Shown here in pieces: positions 9,348-18,452 of a stretch of DNA of 64,000 bases (position 1 is its first letter; every line of letters starts with the position of its first letter). This DNA comes from Paenibacillus sp. 1011MAR3C5 (GTDB lineage Bacteria > Bacillota > Bacilli > Paenibacillales > Paenibacillaceae). Both the position numbers and the translations under genes were made by a program. The notes under the pieces are model-generated. The model was not told where the DNA came from, did no database searches, and saw only the letters and a list, made by a program, of their open reading frames with translations. The DNA lies in assembly GCF_003591485.1 (NCBI RefSeq), contig NZ_QZCF01000004.1, forward strand, positions 310,001 to 374,000, in the 5' to 3' direction.

Positions 9348-10522
9348 AGCGCATTTGGTTGAGAGGCGTCTGAAGATGCTGCCGTTTGAGAGCGTTTGGA
9401 CGGCTTCTTTCGTTTGCCATGGAGGCGCGAGCGCCCCTCCTGTACGTCGGAGTCTGACTCGCTTAGTAGCACCGGTCCGCCTTTTTTGTTCAGCAGATCG
9501 CCGGTCCAGCCTTTCTTATAAAGCCAGATGTAAATACCGATCGTAATGGCGAAGATAACGATTACCATCGCGATAAATCCCCAAGGATGATTCTTGTAAG
9601 GGAGCTTGTCGAAGTTGCTTCCCATAAGCGAACCAGCAATGGTAGCGGGCAGGAACAGCACGGTGAAGATCGTTAACGTCTTCATAATGTCATTGCCCCG
9701 GAAGCTGGATATGGCGTCGTCCATGGAGATGAGCGTATCGATCTCCAGCGCATAATGCTTCAGCAACGACTCGATGCGTTCCAGCTTATGCGTAATTCGG
9801 ATGAAGGCTTCTTTCTCCTCCAGATCGTCTGTGAACGTTTCTTTGGCTGCGCCGTACATCTCTCTAATCGGGATGAAGAGATGGCTCCAGTGGAGAAGAT
9901 CGTATCGCCTTTCGAAGATGACATCAAGCAATCCGGTCTGATTGCGCTTTCGCATCGTCTTCTCCAACTCGCCGAGTCTTCGCTCGAATCCGTCCAGTCC
10001 GATGTGGAAAGTCTCCAGCAGCACACTGATCATAATGAAAAAAGCTTCCGGCGCTATCTGTGACTCTTCATATTTCAGTGTGTGGGTGCCGGACTGCAGC
10101 CTGAGCGGTATACGCATATCCTCATGCATCGTGATGAGGCGGCTTCGAGATAACCAGAAGTGGAACGGCTGCACGTCGGATTGATCCTCCGTGACTTGAA
10201 TCATCAAGGTGCCGCATAGAATCGGGCCGATCTCCGGTTGGTCGTCTACATATATATGATTCATTCGTCTGCCCTGGCATTCATCCAGCCAGACGGCGCA
10301 TTCCGGAAATTCGCGTTTCAATTCCGTAATATGCTCTTCGGCTTGAACTTGCGTCTCGGACATCGAAGGTTTTGGTTTCGTACGTGTCAGTGCAGAAGAG
10401 TCGTCGCCTCTTGCGGCGGACTTCCTGCTCGGGAGCGGCTGCTGATCCAGGGACTCGTATCTGGCTTGCTGAACGACATGCCATTCCCAGCCCGCGGGAT
10501 AACGAAGCATCCGATGAATCAT
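9323..10522 (-). CDS. CorA-like divalent-cation transporter with GSN signature
   Basis: A 399-residue 2-TM-GxN protein: long N-terminal cytoplasmic domain, helical stalk (about residues 160-280), TM1 about 282-302, TM2 about 313-335, and a basic tail. The pore signature of Mg2+ CorA channels is GMN after TM1; here it reads M-GSN-F (residues 301-303), followed by the usual short acidic loop. GxN variants exist, for example GIN in ZntB, so the ion cannot be assigned. The start ATG follows AAGGGGGATGGAAG. The terminator begins inside its last codons. Confidence 0.85.
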   Translation of the reverse strand: MIHRMLRYPAGWEWHVVQQARYESLDQQPLPSRKSAARGDDSSALTRTKPKPSMSETQVQAEEHITELKREFPECAVWLDECQGRRMNHIYVDDQPEIGPILCGTLMIQVTEDQSDVQPFHFWLSRSRLITMHEDMRIPLRLQSGTHTLKYEESQIAPEAFFIMISVLLETFHIGLDGFERRLGELEKTMRKRNQTGLLDVIFERRYDLLHWSHLFIPIREMYGAAKETFTDDLEEKEAFIRITHKLERIESLLKHYALEIDTLISMDDAISSFRGNDIMKTLTIFTVLFLPATIAGSLMGSNFDKLPYKNHPWGFIAMVIVIFAITIGIYIWLYKKGWTGDLLNKKGGPVLLSESDSDVQEGRSRLHGKRKKPSKRSQTAASSDASQPNALRSRKNRV

Positions 10523-10722
10523 TCTTCCATCCCCCTTCTCCGTTTTCTCCCATATCTACTCAACATCATACCCCGAACTTGGCTGCCCGCACAACCTGTC
10601 GCCCTCGATATGACGTTATTTGTCAAATTTCTGCTTCATACGACATATTCGACTGATTCCTAGGCGCATTGGGCATACCATCCTTAAGTACAATCACCTC
10701 AATTGAAGGGAAGCGAACCACT

Positions 10723-11286
10723 ATGGCCAAAAAAATTGGATTATTCGAAAAACAGCAGGATGTTATAGCGGCAATTGGGGAGCTGGAGCAAGCGGGATTC
10801 ACACCGGGGGAGATGCTGATTCTGACCAAGGACTGGGAGCATTCCAGACGAATTGAGACGGAGACCGACACTCATGTGGAGGAAATGCGCGAGCTGGAGG
10901 AGACAGGCACCAGGGGAGGCGAACTTGGCTATATGGGCTTAGTCATTAATCCTAGCAATGGTTATCCGAATGTAGCCGGCGGTTACGGAATGACTTCATT
11001 CCTGGATTCGGCAGGTGGCGGCTGGAACGCCAACTATTCAACCGCAGCGCCCTTGGGGTTTATCGACAACAGCAGTACCCGCGCCTATCAAGCGCTCGGA
11101 CTGGACAGCAAGGAATCGCAGCTGTGCTCGGAAGCAGTGAGGAGCGGTGCAATTGCCTTTGTCGTAGAAACGAACGAGAGCAAGTCCCTGCTTGATAAGG
11201 ATGGAGGTCCGGATCTCTCCAAGCTTGGTATCGCAGAGGCGGCCTTCCGGCGCTGCGGCGCTTACCGGATTGCGGATGGGAGCTAA
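10723..11286 (+). CDS. General stress protein 17M/YflT-like protein
   Basis: A 187-residue protein. The N-terminal stretch KKIGLFEKQQDVIAAIGELEQAGFTP and MLILTKDWEHS match the YflT domain of general stress proteins (fold of unknown function, SigB-type regulon in Bacillus). The middle is glycine-rich and low in complexity (GGYGMTSFLDSAGGGWNAN). The C-terminal half repeats a small alpha/beta pattern with AVRSGAIAFVVETNES. The start ATG follows GAAGGGAAGCGAACCACT; the frame is open to 10669, but no ribosome binding site is there. It ends one base before the MBL hydrolase gene, so the two are probably co-transcribed. Confidence 0.7.
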   Translation: MAKKIGLFEKQQDVIAAIGELEQAGFTPGEMLILTKDWEHSRRIETETDTHVEEMRELEETGTRGGELGYMGLVINPSNGYPNVAGGYGMTSFLDSAGGGWNANYSTAAPLGFIDNSSTRAYQALGLDSKESQLCSEAVRSGAIAFVVETNESKSLLDKDGGPDLSKLGIAEAAFRRCGAYRIADGS

Positions 11287-11287
11287 G

Positions 11288-12160
11288 ATGATGGAAGAGA
11301 ATGTGAATGAGATGCGGACCGATTCCTTATCTTACGGAAGCGACTATCATTATCTTCCGGTTACCTCTCTTGAAAGCGGGGATGTTCATGAGGTGGCGCC
11401 AGATGTTGCTGGCTATACCGTTCAGATCGTTAATGTATGCTTTATCGGAAAGCCGAATGAGGCCGATTGGGTACTGATTGATGCCGGGATGCCTGGCTCG
11501 GCCGAAGCTATAATCGCATCTGCAGAGCTGCGTTACGGAAGTCAGAACAAACCCAAGGGCATCATATTGACGCATGGTCACTTCGACCATGTCGGTGCGA
11601 TTATTGAGCTTGTTAGACATTGGCAGGTCCCAGTCTATGCTCACTCCTTGGAGATTCCGTATTTGTCAGGACGACAGAGCTATCCCGAACCGGATTCAAG
11701 TGTGGATGCCGGACTAGTAGCCAAGCTGTCGCCGCTGTTCCCGATCCGTCCGATTCAACTAGGCGAATATATACATCCTCTGCCTGATGACGGAAGCGTT
11801 CCTTTTTTGCCTGATTGGAAGTGGCTTCATACGCCTGGTCATACACCGGGCCATATCTCGCTCTTTCGCTCAGACGATCGGGTATTAATAGCAGGAGACG
11901 CTTTTGTGACAGTTAAGCAAGAATCGCTGTACAAGGTGTTTACACAGGAAATAGAGCTTAACGGCCCTCCAAAGTATTTGACAACCGATTGGGAGCTTGC
12001 CCATCAATCCGTCCGCAAGCTGGAGGCGCTTAAGCCCAGTTCCGTCATTACCGGCCACGGCATGCCAATGAAGGATGATGAGCTTGCGTCTCAGTTGAGC
12101 CGGCTTGCGGATCATTTTTCAGAAATAGCCGTACCGAGGCAAGGGAAGTACATCCATTAA
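11288..12160 (+). CDS. MBL-fold metallo-hydrolase
   Basis: A 290-residue metallo-beta-lactamase-fold protein. The metal motif THGHFDH (H96, H98, D100, H101), the second His in HTPGHTPGH, AGDAF with the bridging Asp, and GHGMP with the last His are all present. This is the glyoxalase II/hydrolase branch, probably with two zinc ions; the substrate is unknown. GGGAGCTAAG precedes the tandem ATG ATG at 11288/11291, and either may be used. The gene starts one base after the stop of the general-stress-like gene. Confidence 0.88.
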   Translation: MMEENVNEMRTDSLSYGSDYHYLPVTSLESGDVHEVAPDVAGYTVQIVNVCFIGKPNEADWVLIDAGMPGSAEAIIASAELRYGSQNKPKGIILTHGHFDHVGAIIELVRHWQVPVYAHSLEIPYLSGRQSYPEPDSSVDAGLVAKLSPLFPIRPIQLGEYIHPLPDDGSVPFLPDWKWLHTPGHTPGHISLFRSDDRVLIAGDAFVTVKQESLYKVFTQEIELNGPPKYLTTDWELAHQSVRKLEALKPSSVITGHGMPMKDDELASQLSRLADHFSEIAVPRQGKYIH

Positions 12161-12184
12161 TATGAACGGAAGCTTATTTCTCAC

Positions 12185-12586
12185 TCAATCATATGCAATC
12201 GGATGACCTTCGAAATAGACAATCTGCGCCATACGAATATGCACGGCCCGATTGCTCTCAAGCGTGAGCTGGATATGGTCGACTGCTATACCGGACAACT
12301 CGCCGGATAGCAAGCCGGCCGTTGTCATAATGGAAACCGCCTGTCCTTTGTGCCGCCCGATATGATCGACAAATACGGGATCAAGACTGGTGACGTACTG
12401 CATCGCTTGTGGGATAGCGGCTGCTTGTTGTATAGGCGTACCGGCAGCAGGCATGCCGCCCACGTAAGCAGGCTGTACAATGGGAGCCAAGCGGGAGACA
12501 ACCCTTGCCATAGGAGAGGCTGAATATGCGGCGTCAAGCTGGTCATGAATGCCCGTGGGCCTCTGAGCATAATGATACTCATTCAT
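12185..12586 (-). CDS. DUF2642 domain protein (spore-associated type)
   Basis: A 133-residue protein. The N-terminal half is Pro/Ala/Gln-rich and probably disordered. The C-terminal 65 residues (DPVFVDHIGRHKGQAVSIMT to IVYFEG) form the small beta-barrel-like DUF2642 domain. DUF2642 proteins occur mainly in spore formers and some are spore coat components; a coat role here is inference. The start follows AGGAGGTCGTACCT. It lies 15 bases downstream of the DUF2935 gene on the same strand, so an operon is likely. Confidence 0.8.
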   Translation of the reverse strand: MNEYHYAQRPTGIHDQLDAAYSASPMARVVSRLAPIVQPAYVGGMPAAGTPIQQAAAIPQAMQYVTSLDPVFVDHIGRHKGQAVSIMTTAGLLSGELSGIAVDHIQLTLESNRAVHIRMAQIVYFEGHPIAYD

Positions 12587-12601
12587 AGGTACGACCTCCT
12601 G

Positions 12602-13387
12602 CTAAATTCTAGGTTCTGCCGGGTCGCAATTGGGCAGTGCAATGTCTCCGCCCTGGGACAGCTTGAGCAAATAATAACATTCTTCCCGGTACATGTGATT
12701 GGGCATAAGCGGATCGATGCGACTGAGCAGCTCTTCACCAAGCTCAAGCTCTTCCAATTCCTTGAGAAAGGACATGAATACCTTCATCTCTAAATTAACG
12801 TCATTATGGAATTTGCCCAGTACGGGATAGCGATCCCGCATCGTTCGGAAGTATCCGGTCAGTTCGATTGCTTTCATATAATATTGGGTGAAGTGCTTTT
12901 CGAACTTCTGGCTTTTCTTGATCAGCCGTTTCTCGACCGCATCCAGATCCATCGCAAGTGAAGCGGCATGTCCCGAGGCATCCTGCAGCCAGAGCAGATC
13001 GTGATGTAGTGAAGGGAACTGCGGAACCCCTTTTCCCTCCAGCAAAGAGGCCAGAATTCTCGCATACTCTTCCAGCTCGTTCACCATGTGATTCAGGAAA
13101 GTGGGCGTCAATCCGATTTTGACCTTGCCCTGCAATGATCGGTCCAGCAGGTCCAGCTTGAAGGACCGGAGCTGACCGGTTAAGGCGCTAGCTGCCGAAT
13201 TCAGCTCGGCAAGTGGAACCGACTGCTCCCTTGCTTGCGTCAGCAATTGGTCAAAATGATGAATAAATCGCGATGCGGTCTGGATATCCTTTAATTCTAC
13301 AGGCGATAGCGCATTATAAATGAATCTGGCATGATCGCCCAATATTTGCAGCCAGAATCGGTGCTCGAACCAAGCTTGCTCATCCAT
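12602..13387 (-). CDS. DUF2935 domain protein
   Basis: A 261-residue all-helical protein with two related halves: DEQAWFEHRFWLQILGDHA at the N terminus, and a repeat of EH/H-containing helices around residues 140-180. The paired Glu and His residues (E-H-x-F-W, HHDLLWLQDASGHA) look like a ferritin- or hemerythrin-like metal-binding bundle. DUF2935 proteins are found in spore-forming Bacillota; their function is unknown. AAGGGAGGGATCGTACAT precedes Met at 13387. The frame continues to 13441 without a better ribosome binding site. Confidence 0.82.
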   Translation of the reverse strand: MDEQAWFEHRFWLQILGDHARFIYNALSPVELKDIQTASRFIHHFDQLLTQAREQSVPLAELNSAASALTGQLRSFKLDLLDRSLQGKVKIGLTPTFLNHMVNELEEYARILASLLEGKGVPQFPSLHHDLLWLQDASGHAASLAMDLDAVEKRLIKKSQKFEKHFTQYYMKAIELTGYFRTMRDRYPVLGKFHNDVNLEMKVFMSFLKELEELELGEELLSRIDPLMPNHMYREECYYLLKLSQGGDIALPNCDPAEPRI

Positions 13388-13572
13388 ATGTACGATCCCT
13401 CCCTTCATTAGCTTATGGGCAGGTATCCCTGTCTTATTCATATTCTGACAGTACGGGGACGGAATATATTTGGCTTAACCGCACAGATTAATCGGGGAAG
13501 GCCTGAGGGCCTGCAGAAGCGGCGTTCAGTTCGTCTAATCGTTGTTATCCCACTATAGAATGGGGAGTAAGC

Positions 13573-14811
13573 GTGAGCGATAAGAAGAAATGGGATTTGG
13601 CGGCGCTGGCCTCCATTCCCCTCATAATGACGCTTGCCAATTCCATGTTGATTCCTGTTCTGCCCCTCATGCAAAAGAAGCTGAACATTACGGCCATTCA
13701 ATCCAGCTTGATCATTACGGTGTATGCCGCAGTCTCCATTATATGCATCCCGATTGCAGGTTACTTGTCGGATCGTTTCGGCAGAAAGCTCATTATTCTG
13801 ATCGGTTTAACGATTGCGGCAATCGGAGGCATCATATCGGGATTAGGAGCATGGTTGTTGCAGGAGCAAGGGGCTTACTATGTGATTTTGGGCGGTCGGT
13901 TCGTACAGGGACTGGGAGCAGCCGGTGCATTCCCGATCGTGCTTCCCTTAGTCGGAGATATGTTCCGAAGTGAACAGCAGATCAGCAGCGGACTCGGCAT
14001 GATTGAGACATCCAACACGTTCGGCAAAGTGTTGAGTCCTATTCTAGGTTCAGCTCTGGCCCTGATTATTTGGTTTATGCCGTTGGCCGTTATTCCCTTG
14101 TTCTCTGCCATATCCATAATAGCGGTCGCCTACTTCGTCAAGGTACCCAAGCCTAAGAAGCAGAAGAAGGACAGTCCGCAAGGGTTAAGGGAATTTGCCA
14201 AAAATACAAAAGATATTCTGGCGCAAAATCGCTGGCTCTATGGCATCTTCGCAATCGGCGGTATATTGATGTTTGTAATGTTCGGGTTTCTTTATTATTT
14301 ATCATCCGTATTGGAGGAGCATTATCATATAGACGGGATATGGAAGGGACTCTTGCTGGCCATACCGCTATGCGCCATCTGCTTATGTTCTTTCATTGCC
14401 GGCAAACTAGTTGGGGAGAACAAGCCGAAGATGAAATGGTTCTCTGTCATCGGGGCAGCCCTGCTGACAGCGGGTATGCTGACATGCGGACTTGTGAATA
14501 CGAAGAGCATCGTATTCCTTATTTCGGTCATGTTCGCTGGGGGCATTGGAATCGGGTTGTCATTGCCAAGCCTGGATGCTCTCATTACAGAAGGCGTCGA
14601 GAAGCAGCAGCGCGGGACAATTACATCCCTGTATAGCAGCATGAGATTTATCGGCGTGGCCGTCGGTCCGTTAACAGCTTCCGCTCTTCTGAGTCATGAG
14701 GAATGGTTGTTTTATCTGCTGGCGGGTGTAGCCTTGATATGCTGTGTGGTTGCTCTGTTCGGAATCAAGCCAGGGAAAGGGAAGGGCAAAGGAAAAAAGG
14801 CTGCGGCTTGA
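13573..14811 (+). CDS. MFS transporter, drug-efflux type
   Basis: A 412-residue protein with 12 predicted membrane segments. The MFS signature GYLSDRFGRK is between TM2 and TM3. In TM5 the stretch GLGMIETSNTFGKVLSPILG resembles the antiporter motif C of 12/14-TM multidrug exporters. There is a long basic loop between TM6 and TM7 and a Lys/Gly tail. The start is the GTG at 13573 after GGGGAGTAAGC. It is divergent from the DUF2935 gene. The substrate cannot be told from sequence; export rather than import is inferred from motif C. Confidence 0.85.
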   Translation: MSDKKKWDLAALASIPLIMTLANSMLIPVLPLMQKKLNITAIQSSLIITVYAAVSIICIPIAGYLSDRFGRKLIILIGLTIAAIGGIISGLGAWLLQEQGAYYVILGGRFVQGLGAAGAFPIVLPLVGDMFRSEQQISSGLGMIETSNTFGKVLSPILGSALALIIWFMPLAVIPLFSAISIIAVAYFVKVPKPKKQKKDSPQGLREFAKNTKDILAQNRWLYGIFAIGGILMFVMFGFLYYLSSVLEEHYHIDGIWKGLLLAIPLCAICLCSFIAGKLVGENKPKMKWFSVIGAALLTAGMLTCGLVNTKSIVFLISVMFAGGIGIGLSLPSLDALITEGVEKQQRGTITSLYSSMRFIGVAVGPLTASALLSHEEWLFYLLAGVALICCVVALFGIKPGKGKGKGKKAAA

Positions 14812-14826
14812 TTCCATGCAAAATGC

Positions 14827-14867
14827 AAGCTGTCTCCTCGGAATGATGCCGGGGAGACAGCTTTATT
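14827..14867 (+). terminator. Terminator after the MFS gene
   Basis: AAGCTGTCTCCTCGG pairs with CCGGGGAGACAGCTT, followed by TATTTG. It lies between convergent genes. Confidence 0.7.
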
Positions 14868-14894
14868 TGTGAGACCTACATAGTGTCATCTAGA

Positions 14895-16115
14895 TCACGG
14901 GCGTATGCCGATGAACGGAAAGGGATGCGAGGTGTATTCGCCTTGCAGCATTCCCAATATCGTTCGTGCGCCAATCATGGAATAAATGGTGCCATTGCCG
15001 CCGTAACCCAGATTATAATATACGCCTGGCAGTGCAGGGTCCTCGCCGATAAAGGGAAGATTGTCTTGCGATTCTCCGAAAGTCGCATTCCACATATATT
15101 CAATGGCAAGAGGCCAGTCAGGGAATAAGGCTTGTATCTTACCCAGAAGCTGCTCGCCTCTTTTTTTCATGATCGCTTCACTGTGCACCGGCTGCTCTAT
15201 TCTTTCATCGAGCCCGCCCGCTATAATGCGCCCATCTTCCGTTGTTCGCATGTATAGATAGGGTCTGGCCGTCTCCCAAATCAGCCATTGCTTATGCCAC
15301 TGCTTAAGCAGCGGCTCCGGTATGGTTCTAGTGGCGATAGAATAAGAACGATTCATGCTAGACTTTACCAGCTTGCCGCGCAGTTCTTCCGGCTCGTAGC
15401 CGACTGCGCAGACGATGTAGTCGGCTTCGATCGTAAAGCCGCTGGATGTGTGCAACCTATGCCTTCCGTCCGGAAGCGGCTCGTGCCGCACGATGTCGGT
15501 ATGCTCATGCAACCGTGCTCCGGCCTTGACTGCTGCATCCGCAAGGGAATTAACGAATTGAAACGGATTCACTTCAGCGTCACCGTGAGTGACAATAGCT
15601 CCGGGTTTCCTGAACGGGAAGTGCTTCACGATGTCATTGGATGTCCAGAATTCCACATGAAGTCCAGCTTCGCTGAGCGCTTCGTACTCTTTCCTCAGCT
15701 TGGGGAGATCTTGTTCTGTGGATGCGAAGTAGAAGCTGCTTCTTCTCTTGAAGCCGACAGATTCGGGCAAGCTTGCCGCAGCCTGCTCCAGTTCATCGAC
15801 CGCCTGCAGGCATCTCCTATAGAAAAGCTGAGCATTAGCCTTGCCAATCTGAACGATCAGATCGCATAACATCGTATCATTGCTATATTGCAGCATGCCC
15901 GTATTGGCCGAGGTGCTTCCTTCCGAAATCTCTCTCCGCTCGACCAACAGGGTATCCAGACCTGCTGTAGCGAAGGCGTAGGCACAGTTAACGCCCGACA
16001 TGCCGCCCCCAATGATAGCGATCCGGGCGGTGGCCGCTTCTTCCAGTGCGGGGTAAGGCTTGGTATTCAATCGTGTGGTCGGCCAATACAGCTGGCCTGT
16101 ATGAAGCTCTTTCAT
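14895..16115 (-). CDS. FAD-dependent oxidoreductase (DAO family)
   Basis: A 406-residue flavoprotein with an N-terminal dinucleotide-binding motif IAIIGGGMSGVNCAYAFA followed by LVERREISEGSTSANTGMLQ, which is typical of the DadA/GlpO/sarcosine-oxidase-like DAO superfamily. The C terminus has a second FAD-contact region, GYGGNGTIYSMIGA. It oxidises an amine or amino-acid-like substrate in most relatives; the specific substrate is unknown. The N terminus (LYWPTTR) resembles gamma-glutamylputrescine oxidase-like proteins, a weak hint. AAGGGGAAGGGTG precedes the ATG. It is downstream of the AraC gene on the same strand. Confidence 0.87.
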   Translation of the reverse strand: MKELHTGQLYWPTTRLNTKPYPALEEAATARIAIIGGGMSGVNCAYAFATAGLDTLLVERREISEGSTSANTGMLQYSNDTMLCDLIVQIGKANAQLFYRRCLQAVDELEQAAASLPESVGFKRRSSFYFASTEQDLPKLRKEYEALSEAGLHVEFWTSNDIVKHFPFRKPGAIVTHGDAEVNPFQFVNSLADAAVKAGARLHEHTDIVRHEPLPDGRHRLHTSSGFTIEADYIVCAVGYEPEELRGKLVKSSMNRSYSIATRTIPEPLLKQWHKQWLIWETARPYLYMRTTEDGRIIAGGLDERIEQPVHSEAIMKKRGEQLLGKIQALFPDWPLAIEYMWNATFGESQDNLPFIGEDPALPGVYYNLGYGGNGTIYSMIGARTILGMLQGEYTSHPFPFIGIRP

Positions 16116-16168
16116 AGATACACCCTTCCCCTTGAAAGCTCTATCCGTAGTATATCCATCGCCGGATA

Positions 16169-17047
16169 TCAGGAATCCCTCTGTTGTCCCAATATGTCCT
16201 GCCTATAAGCAATCGGAGACATGTCATGCTGCTTTTTGAACTGCTTGGAGAAGTACAAAGCGTCTTGCATGCCGACGGAAGCTGCGACCTGTCCCACAGT
16301 CAATTCGGGACGCTCGCGGAGCATCAGCTTTGCCCGGTCCAGTCTGAGCCTGAGCAGGAAGGAGACGGGAGAGAGACCGGTCTTCCTCTTGAAGACGCGC
16401 GACAGGTAGGCTCGGTTGTAGCCGAGTGAATCGGCCATCGCTTCAATGGACACGGCATGTGTATATTGGGCGGACAAGAAGCGGACAACCCGTTGATGGA
16501 GCTGGTCGCCATGACTATCTGCTTCTTCTGTATGCCGACTGGAAGCAATGGCCGCTTTGCGATATGCCGCCATGAGAAGCTGGAGATATCCGGCGGCCTC
16601 CAGGTCGGCTGCAGCGCCTTCTCCGCTTAATGCATGATAGACGCTTCGATATAGAGTGGATGCCCGGCGAAGGTCGGATAGGCGATTATGCTGTGTTTCC
16701 CCGGTATCAAAACCAGCTATTTCTGCTAAAGCAGCCGCTTCCGTCCCTTTAAATGCGATCCATCTGTAGCGCCATGGATCGGCTTCATCCGATTCATAGC
16801 GAATGAGCTGCCCCGGCTTAATAAGGAAGGTATGCCCTGCTTCCAGCTCGTAGCTCTTGCCATTCAGCTCGAAGATGCCTCGGCCAGATAGGACAAGATG
16901 CATGAGATAAAAGTCATATACCTTCGGTCCAAGGATGTGGCCAGACGCTGTCTGGCTCTCTCCGGAGAACAAGACGCGCAGGGCGGCCGATTCACTGGCT
17001 TTCTCGATGGTCGGGTTGGATGCGACGCGATAGGTTTCCGGTTTCAT
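16169..17047 (-). CDS. AraC-family regulator, likely controlling galKET
   Basis: A 292-residue protein with an N-terminal cupin sugar-binding domain (HLVLSGRGIFELNGKSYELEAGHTFLIKPGQ) and a C-terminal AraC DNA-binding domain with two helix-turn-helix motifs (SIEAMADSLGYNRAYLSRVFK and VGQVAASVGMQDALYFSKQFK). It is divergent from galK across 187 bases, which suggests it senses galactose or a galactoside and activates galKET. AAAGGGGTAATGCCT precedes Met at 17047; upstream in-frame Mets lack a site. The effector and target are inferred from position only. Confidence 0.87.
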   Translation of the reverse strand: MKPETYRVASNPTIEKASESAALRVLFSGESQTASGHILGPKVYDFYLMHLVLSGRGIFELNGKSYELEAGHTFLIKPGQLIRYESDEADPWRYRWIAFKGTEAAALAEIAGFDTGETQHNRLSDLRRASTLYRSVYHALSGEGAAADLEAAGYLQLLMAAYRKAAIASSRHTEEADSHGDQLHQRVVRFLSAQYTHAVSIEAMADSLGYNRAYLSRVFKRKTGLSPVSFLLRLRLDRAKLMLRERPELTVGQVAASVGMQDALYFSKQFKKQHDMSPIAYRQDILGQQRDS

Positions 17048-17158
17048 AGGCATTACCCCTTTCTGTGACGTTGTAATCCGATACCTTTTTTTCATCTTAT
17101 CATGCTTGACTGTCGTCGGAAAAGTCACATAAATACATATGATGCATCCATTCCGCCA

Positions 17159-17187
17159 TTTCCCTTCCAGCTTACTTCCACTATACT
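17159..17187 (+). promoter_or_regulatory. Possible activator-dependent galK promoter
   Basis: A TATACT -10 at 17182 with TTTCCC 17 bases upstream. The poor -35 would fit activation by the divergent AraC-type protein. This is a weak call. Confidence 0.35.
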
Positions 17188-17234
17188 AAGGCTAAAGAGA
17201 GTAGACGATTCATTCCACCAGCAAAGGAACGTGA

Positions 17235-18416
17235 ATGCGAATGGCTAATATAGAAACGCTTAAAATCCAGTTCATCGAACATTATGGCGGACAACCGTCG
17301 GATATTGAAGTTTTTCATGCGCCCGGAAGAGTCAATCTGATCGGCGAGCATACGGACTATAATGGAGGCTATGTCTTCCCGGCGGCGCTTACCTTTGGTA
17401 CGACATTATTGATCCGGGGAAGAAAGGACCGGGGCTTGGGACTGGCTTCTACCAACTTCCAGCTCTCCAAGCTGCTGTCTATCGATTCTATTGCGTATGA
17501 CAAATCGGATGAATGGATGAATTATCCCAAAGGAATTGTTCATGAGCTGCACAGCCAAGGCATTGCGTTCAGCCAAGGCTATGATCTGCTCTATCATGGC
17601 GAGATTCCCAACGGCTCGGGCTTGTCCTCCTCCGCGTCTATCGAAGTGGTAACGGCATATGCATTGCTGTCCATGGAAGGCTTGCCGCTAAACAAAACAA
17701 AAATTGCATTATTGTCCCAAAAATCGGAGAATGAGTTCAATGGCGTCAAATGCGGGATCATGGATCAATTTGCTGTCGCAAATGGGCTGCGGGACCATGC
17801 GATGTTGCTAATGTGCGATACCTTAAAGGTAGAGCAGGTGCCTTTCCGCACGGGCAGCTACCGGCTTGTGATCGCCAATACGAACAAACAGAGAGGTCTC
17901 GCCGACTCCAAATATAATGAGCGGCGCGCCGAATGCGAGAAGGCGGTGGAGGAGCTTCGGGCCGTACATTCGGGCCTGGAACTGCTTGGCCAGCTAAGCG
18001 CGGAGCAATTCCACAGCATTAAGCATCTGATTCAAGACGATACGGTGAGAAGACGTGCGCAGCATGTGGTGGAAGAGAACGAGCGCGTACTGCAATCAGT
18101 CAAGGCACTGAACGATGGGGATCTGGAACGGTTCGGCCAACTCATGAATGCATCCCATCAGTCGCTTCGGGATTTGTACGAGGTGACAGGTCATGAGCTC
18201 GACGCGCTTGCGGATGCCGCCCGCGAAGTGCCGGGTGTAGTCGGATCGCGCATGACCGGAGCGGGCTTCGGCGGATGTACTGTATCGCTTGTTCATGAGG
18301 ACAGTGTGGCTCTATTCCAAGAAGAGGTTGGCCGTCTATATACGGAGGCTACCGGCCTCAAGGCGGAGTTCTATGTATGCAGCATCGGCAATGGCGTCGA
18401 GCGCTTGGAAGCTTGA
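17235..18416 (+). CDS. galK: Galactokinase
   Basis: A 393-residue GHMP kinase that phosphorylates alpha-D-galactose to galactose-1-phosphate with ATP. Seen: the galactokinase signature GRVNLIGEHTDYNGG near residue 35, the GHMP ATP motif NGSGLSSSAS, the NEFNGVKCGIMDQF region with the catalytic Asp, and the C-terminal GAGFGGC. AAGGA six bases before the ATG at 17235 supports this start; ATG 17241 is also possible. It is the first gene of galK-galE-galT (Leloir pathway) and is divergent from the AraC regulator. Confidence 0.97.
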   Translation: MRMANIETLKIQFIEHYGGQPSDIEVFHAPGRVNLIGEHTDYNGGYVFPAALTFGTTLLIRGRKDRGLGLASTNFQLSKLLSIDSIAYDKSDEWMNYPKGIVHELHSQGIAFSQGYDLLYHGEIPNGSGLSSSASIEVVTAYALLSMEGLPLNKTKIALLSQKSENEFNGVKCGIMDQFAVANGLRDHAMLLMCDTLKVEQVPFRTGSYRLVIANTNKQRGLADSKYNERRAECEKAVEELRAVHSGLELLGQLSAEQFHSIKHLIQDDTVRRRAQHVVEENERVLQSVKALNDGDLERFGQLMNASHQSLRDLYEVTGHELDALADAAREVPGVVGSRMTGAGFGGCTVSLVHEDSVALFQEEVGRLYTEATGLKAEFYVCSIGNGVERLEA

Positions 18417-18452
18417 TCCGTTTGTCGCCAATATGAACGAGGAGATGGTGAA

